Positions 5,760 to 6,186 of a stretch of DNA of 6,186 bases are shown piece after piece; position 1 is the stretch's first letter, and each line of letters starts with the position of its first letter. Source of the DNA: an uncultured Oscillospiraceae bacterium (GTDB lineage Bacteria > Bacillota > Clostridia > Oscillospirales > Oscillospiraceae). The stretch is from assembly GCA_934659415.1 (NCBI GenBank), contig CAKUHW010000065.1, positions 1-6,186 of the forward strand, given 5' to 3'. The translations under genes were made by a program, and so were the position numbers. A model generated the notes under the pieces. It did no database searches. It saw only the letters and a program-made list of their open reading frames with translations, and was not told the origin of the DNA.

Positions 5760-6186
5760 ATGAATATGATCATTACCCCAACCAAGCTGAAGGGCCAGAT
5801 CACCCCGCCGCCCTCCAAGTCTCAGGCGCACCGCTGCCTGATCGCGGCGGCTCTGGCTGACGGCGTGAGCGTGCTGTCCAAGCTGCATCAGATCGAAACC
5901 GTCCGCCCCGTGGTCTCCACCGAGGGACTGGTCATGCTCGTCAACCTGAGCAAGGCCGTGCTGAGCGCCGCGGCGCTGCTGTTCGTGGCCCGCGGCCCGG
6001 CGCTGAAGCAGAGCCTGCCGCGCAGGGGGCTGCTGCTGCTCGTCGCGGGCTGCTCGCTGTTCGGCGGCCTGTCCTATCAGCTTCAGCTCATGGGCGCGTC
6101 CAACCTGCCCGCCACGCTGCTGTATCCCCTCATCACCGGCGGAAGCATCCTGTTCTCCGCACTGCTGGACTGGGTGTGGTTTAAGG
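5760..6186 (+). CDS. Chimeric ORF: AroA (EPSP synthase) N-terminus fused in frame to EamA/DMT transporter segment (partial)
   Basis: The frame opens at ATG 5760 and is still open at the window's end (142 codons). GAGAGGA (5744-5750) lies nine bases upstream, and aroB ends 20 bases before, the expected place for aroA. Residues 1-40 (MNMIITPTKLKGQITPPPSK, then SQAHRCLIAAALADGVSVLS) are a typical AroA start, including the PPSKS..HR phosphoenolpyruvate/shikimate-binding motif (17-25). From residue 41 (KLHQIETVRP...) similarity to AroA stops: the expected continuation with the D-I-T/A core is absent. Instead there are hydrophobic segments at about 57-78, 89-108 and 115-140, the last (GASNLPATLLYPLITGGSIL) being characteristic of EamA-type drug/metabolite transporters. 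Only the later half of such a transporter is represented. It cannot be a working EPSP synthase. The precise join suggests a deletion, recombination or an assembly error rather than an evolved fusion. Confidence 0.75.
   Translation, partial: MNMIITPTKLKGQITPPPSKSQAHRCLIAAALADGVSVLSKLHQIETVRPVVSTEGLVMLVNLSKAVLSAAALLFVARGPALKQSLPRRGLLLLVAGCSLFGGLSYQLQLMGASNLPATLLYPLITGGSILFSALLDWVWFK
5868..5890. other. Junction between AroA-like and EamA-like sequence
   Basis: The shift from AroA-like to transporter-like protein falls near residue 40/41 (TCC at 5877-5879, AAG at 5880-5882). The reading frame is kept. The hexamer TCCAAG here also occurs within the aroA start (5815-5820), so a short shared sequence may have helped the join in the cell or in an assembler. 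There is no insertion sequence, inverted repeat or tRNA at the site. Confidence 0.6.

Noticed and set aside
1..6186. CRISPR array, tRNA, rRNA or insertion sequence
   Set aside because: No regularly spaced repeats, tRNA-like cloverleaf, rRNA sequence, transposase or terminal repeats were seen on either strand.

Overview
The window comes from a GC-rich, low-GC-type-signalled bacterium, most likely a gut Firmicute of the Oscillospiraceae (Flavonifractor/Intestinimonas/Oscillibacter-like). This is inferred from strong AGGAGG-type ribosome binding sites, sigma-A-like promoters, TTG and GTG starts, and protein style (a ferredoxin-like type AroF, a short TetR regulator). The sequence alone does not fix the genus.

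Layout. (1) Bases 1-113, minus strand: the first 38 codons of a gene running off the left edge, resembling the N-terminus of the UGSC protein family, with a TTG start and a textbook Shine-Dalgarno. (2) Bases 114-299: a divergent regulatory region with two inverted repeats, a possible 27-codon small ORF and a sigma-A-like promoter. (3) 300-2573, plus: a 757-residue regulator in which a degenerate adenylate-forming (acyl-CoA synthetase-like) domain is joined to GAF-like and PAS-like regions and a C-terminal LuxR/GerE helix-turn-helix. (4) 2578-2631: a long hairpin terminator between convergent genes. (5) 2662-3249, minus: a TetR-family repressor. (6) 3250-3623: a divergent control region with back-to-back promoters, followed by a phenylalanine-rich leader peptide and a terminator hairpin, which together look like a ribosome-mediated attenuator not called by simple ORF finding. 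(7) 3624-5739: aroF and aroB, the first two enzymes of the shikimate pathway, 10 bases apart. (8) 5760-6186: an ORF that begins as aroA (EPSP synthase) but after about 40 residues continues in frame as part of an EamA/DMT membrane transporter. This is either a genomic rearrangement or an assembly chimera.

How it works together. The right half is an aromatic amino acid operon (aroF-aroB-aroA start). Its transcription is probably set by Phe/Trp supply through the leader peptide, and AroF carries an N-terminal domain of the type used for allosteric feedback in its subfamily. The left half pairs a UGSC-family gene with a divergent LuxR-type regulator whose N-terminal enzyme-like domain has lost its ATP-binding signature and so is probably a ligand sensor. 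The most interesting items are this sensor-regulator architecture, the Phe-rich attenuator and the AroA/EamA junction.
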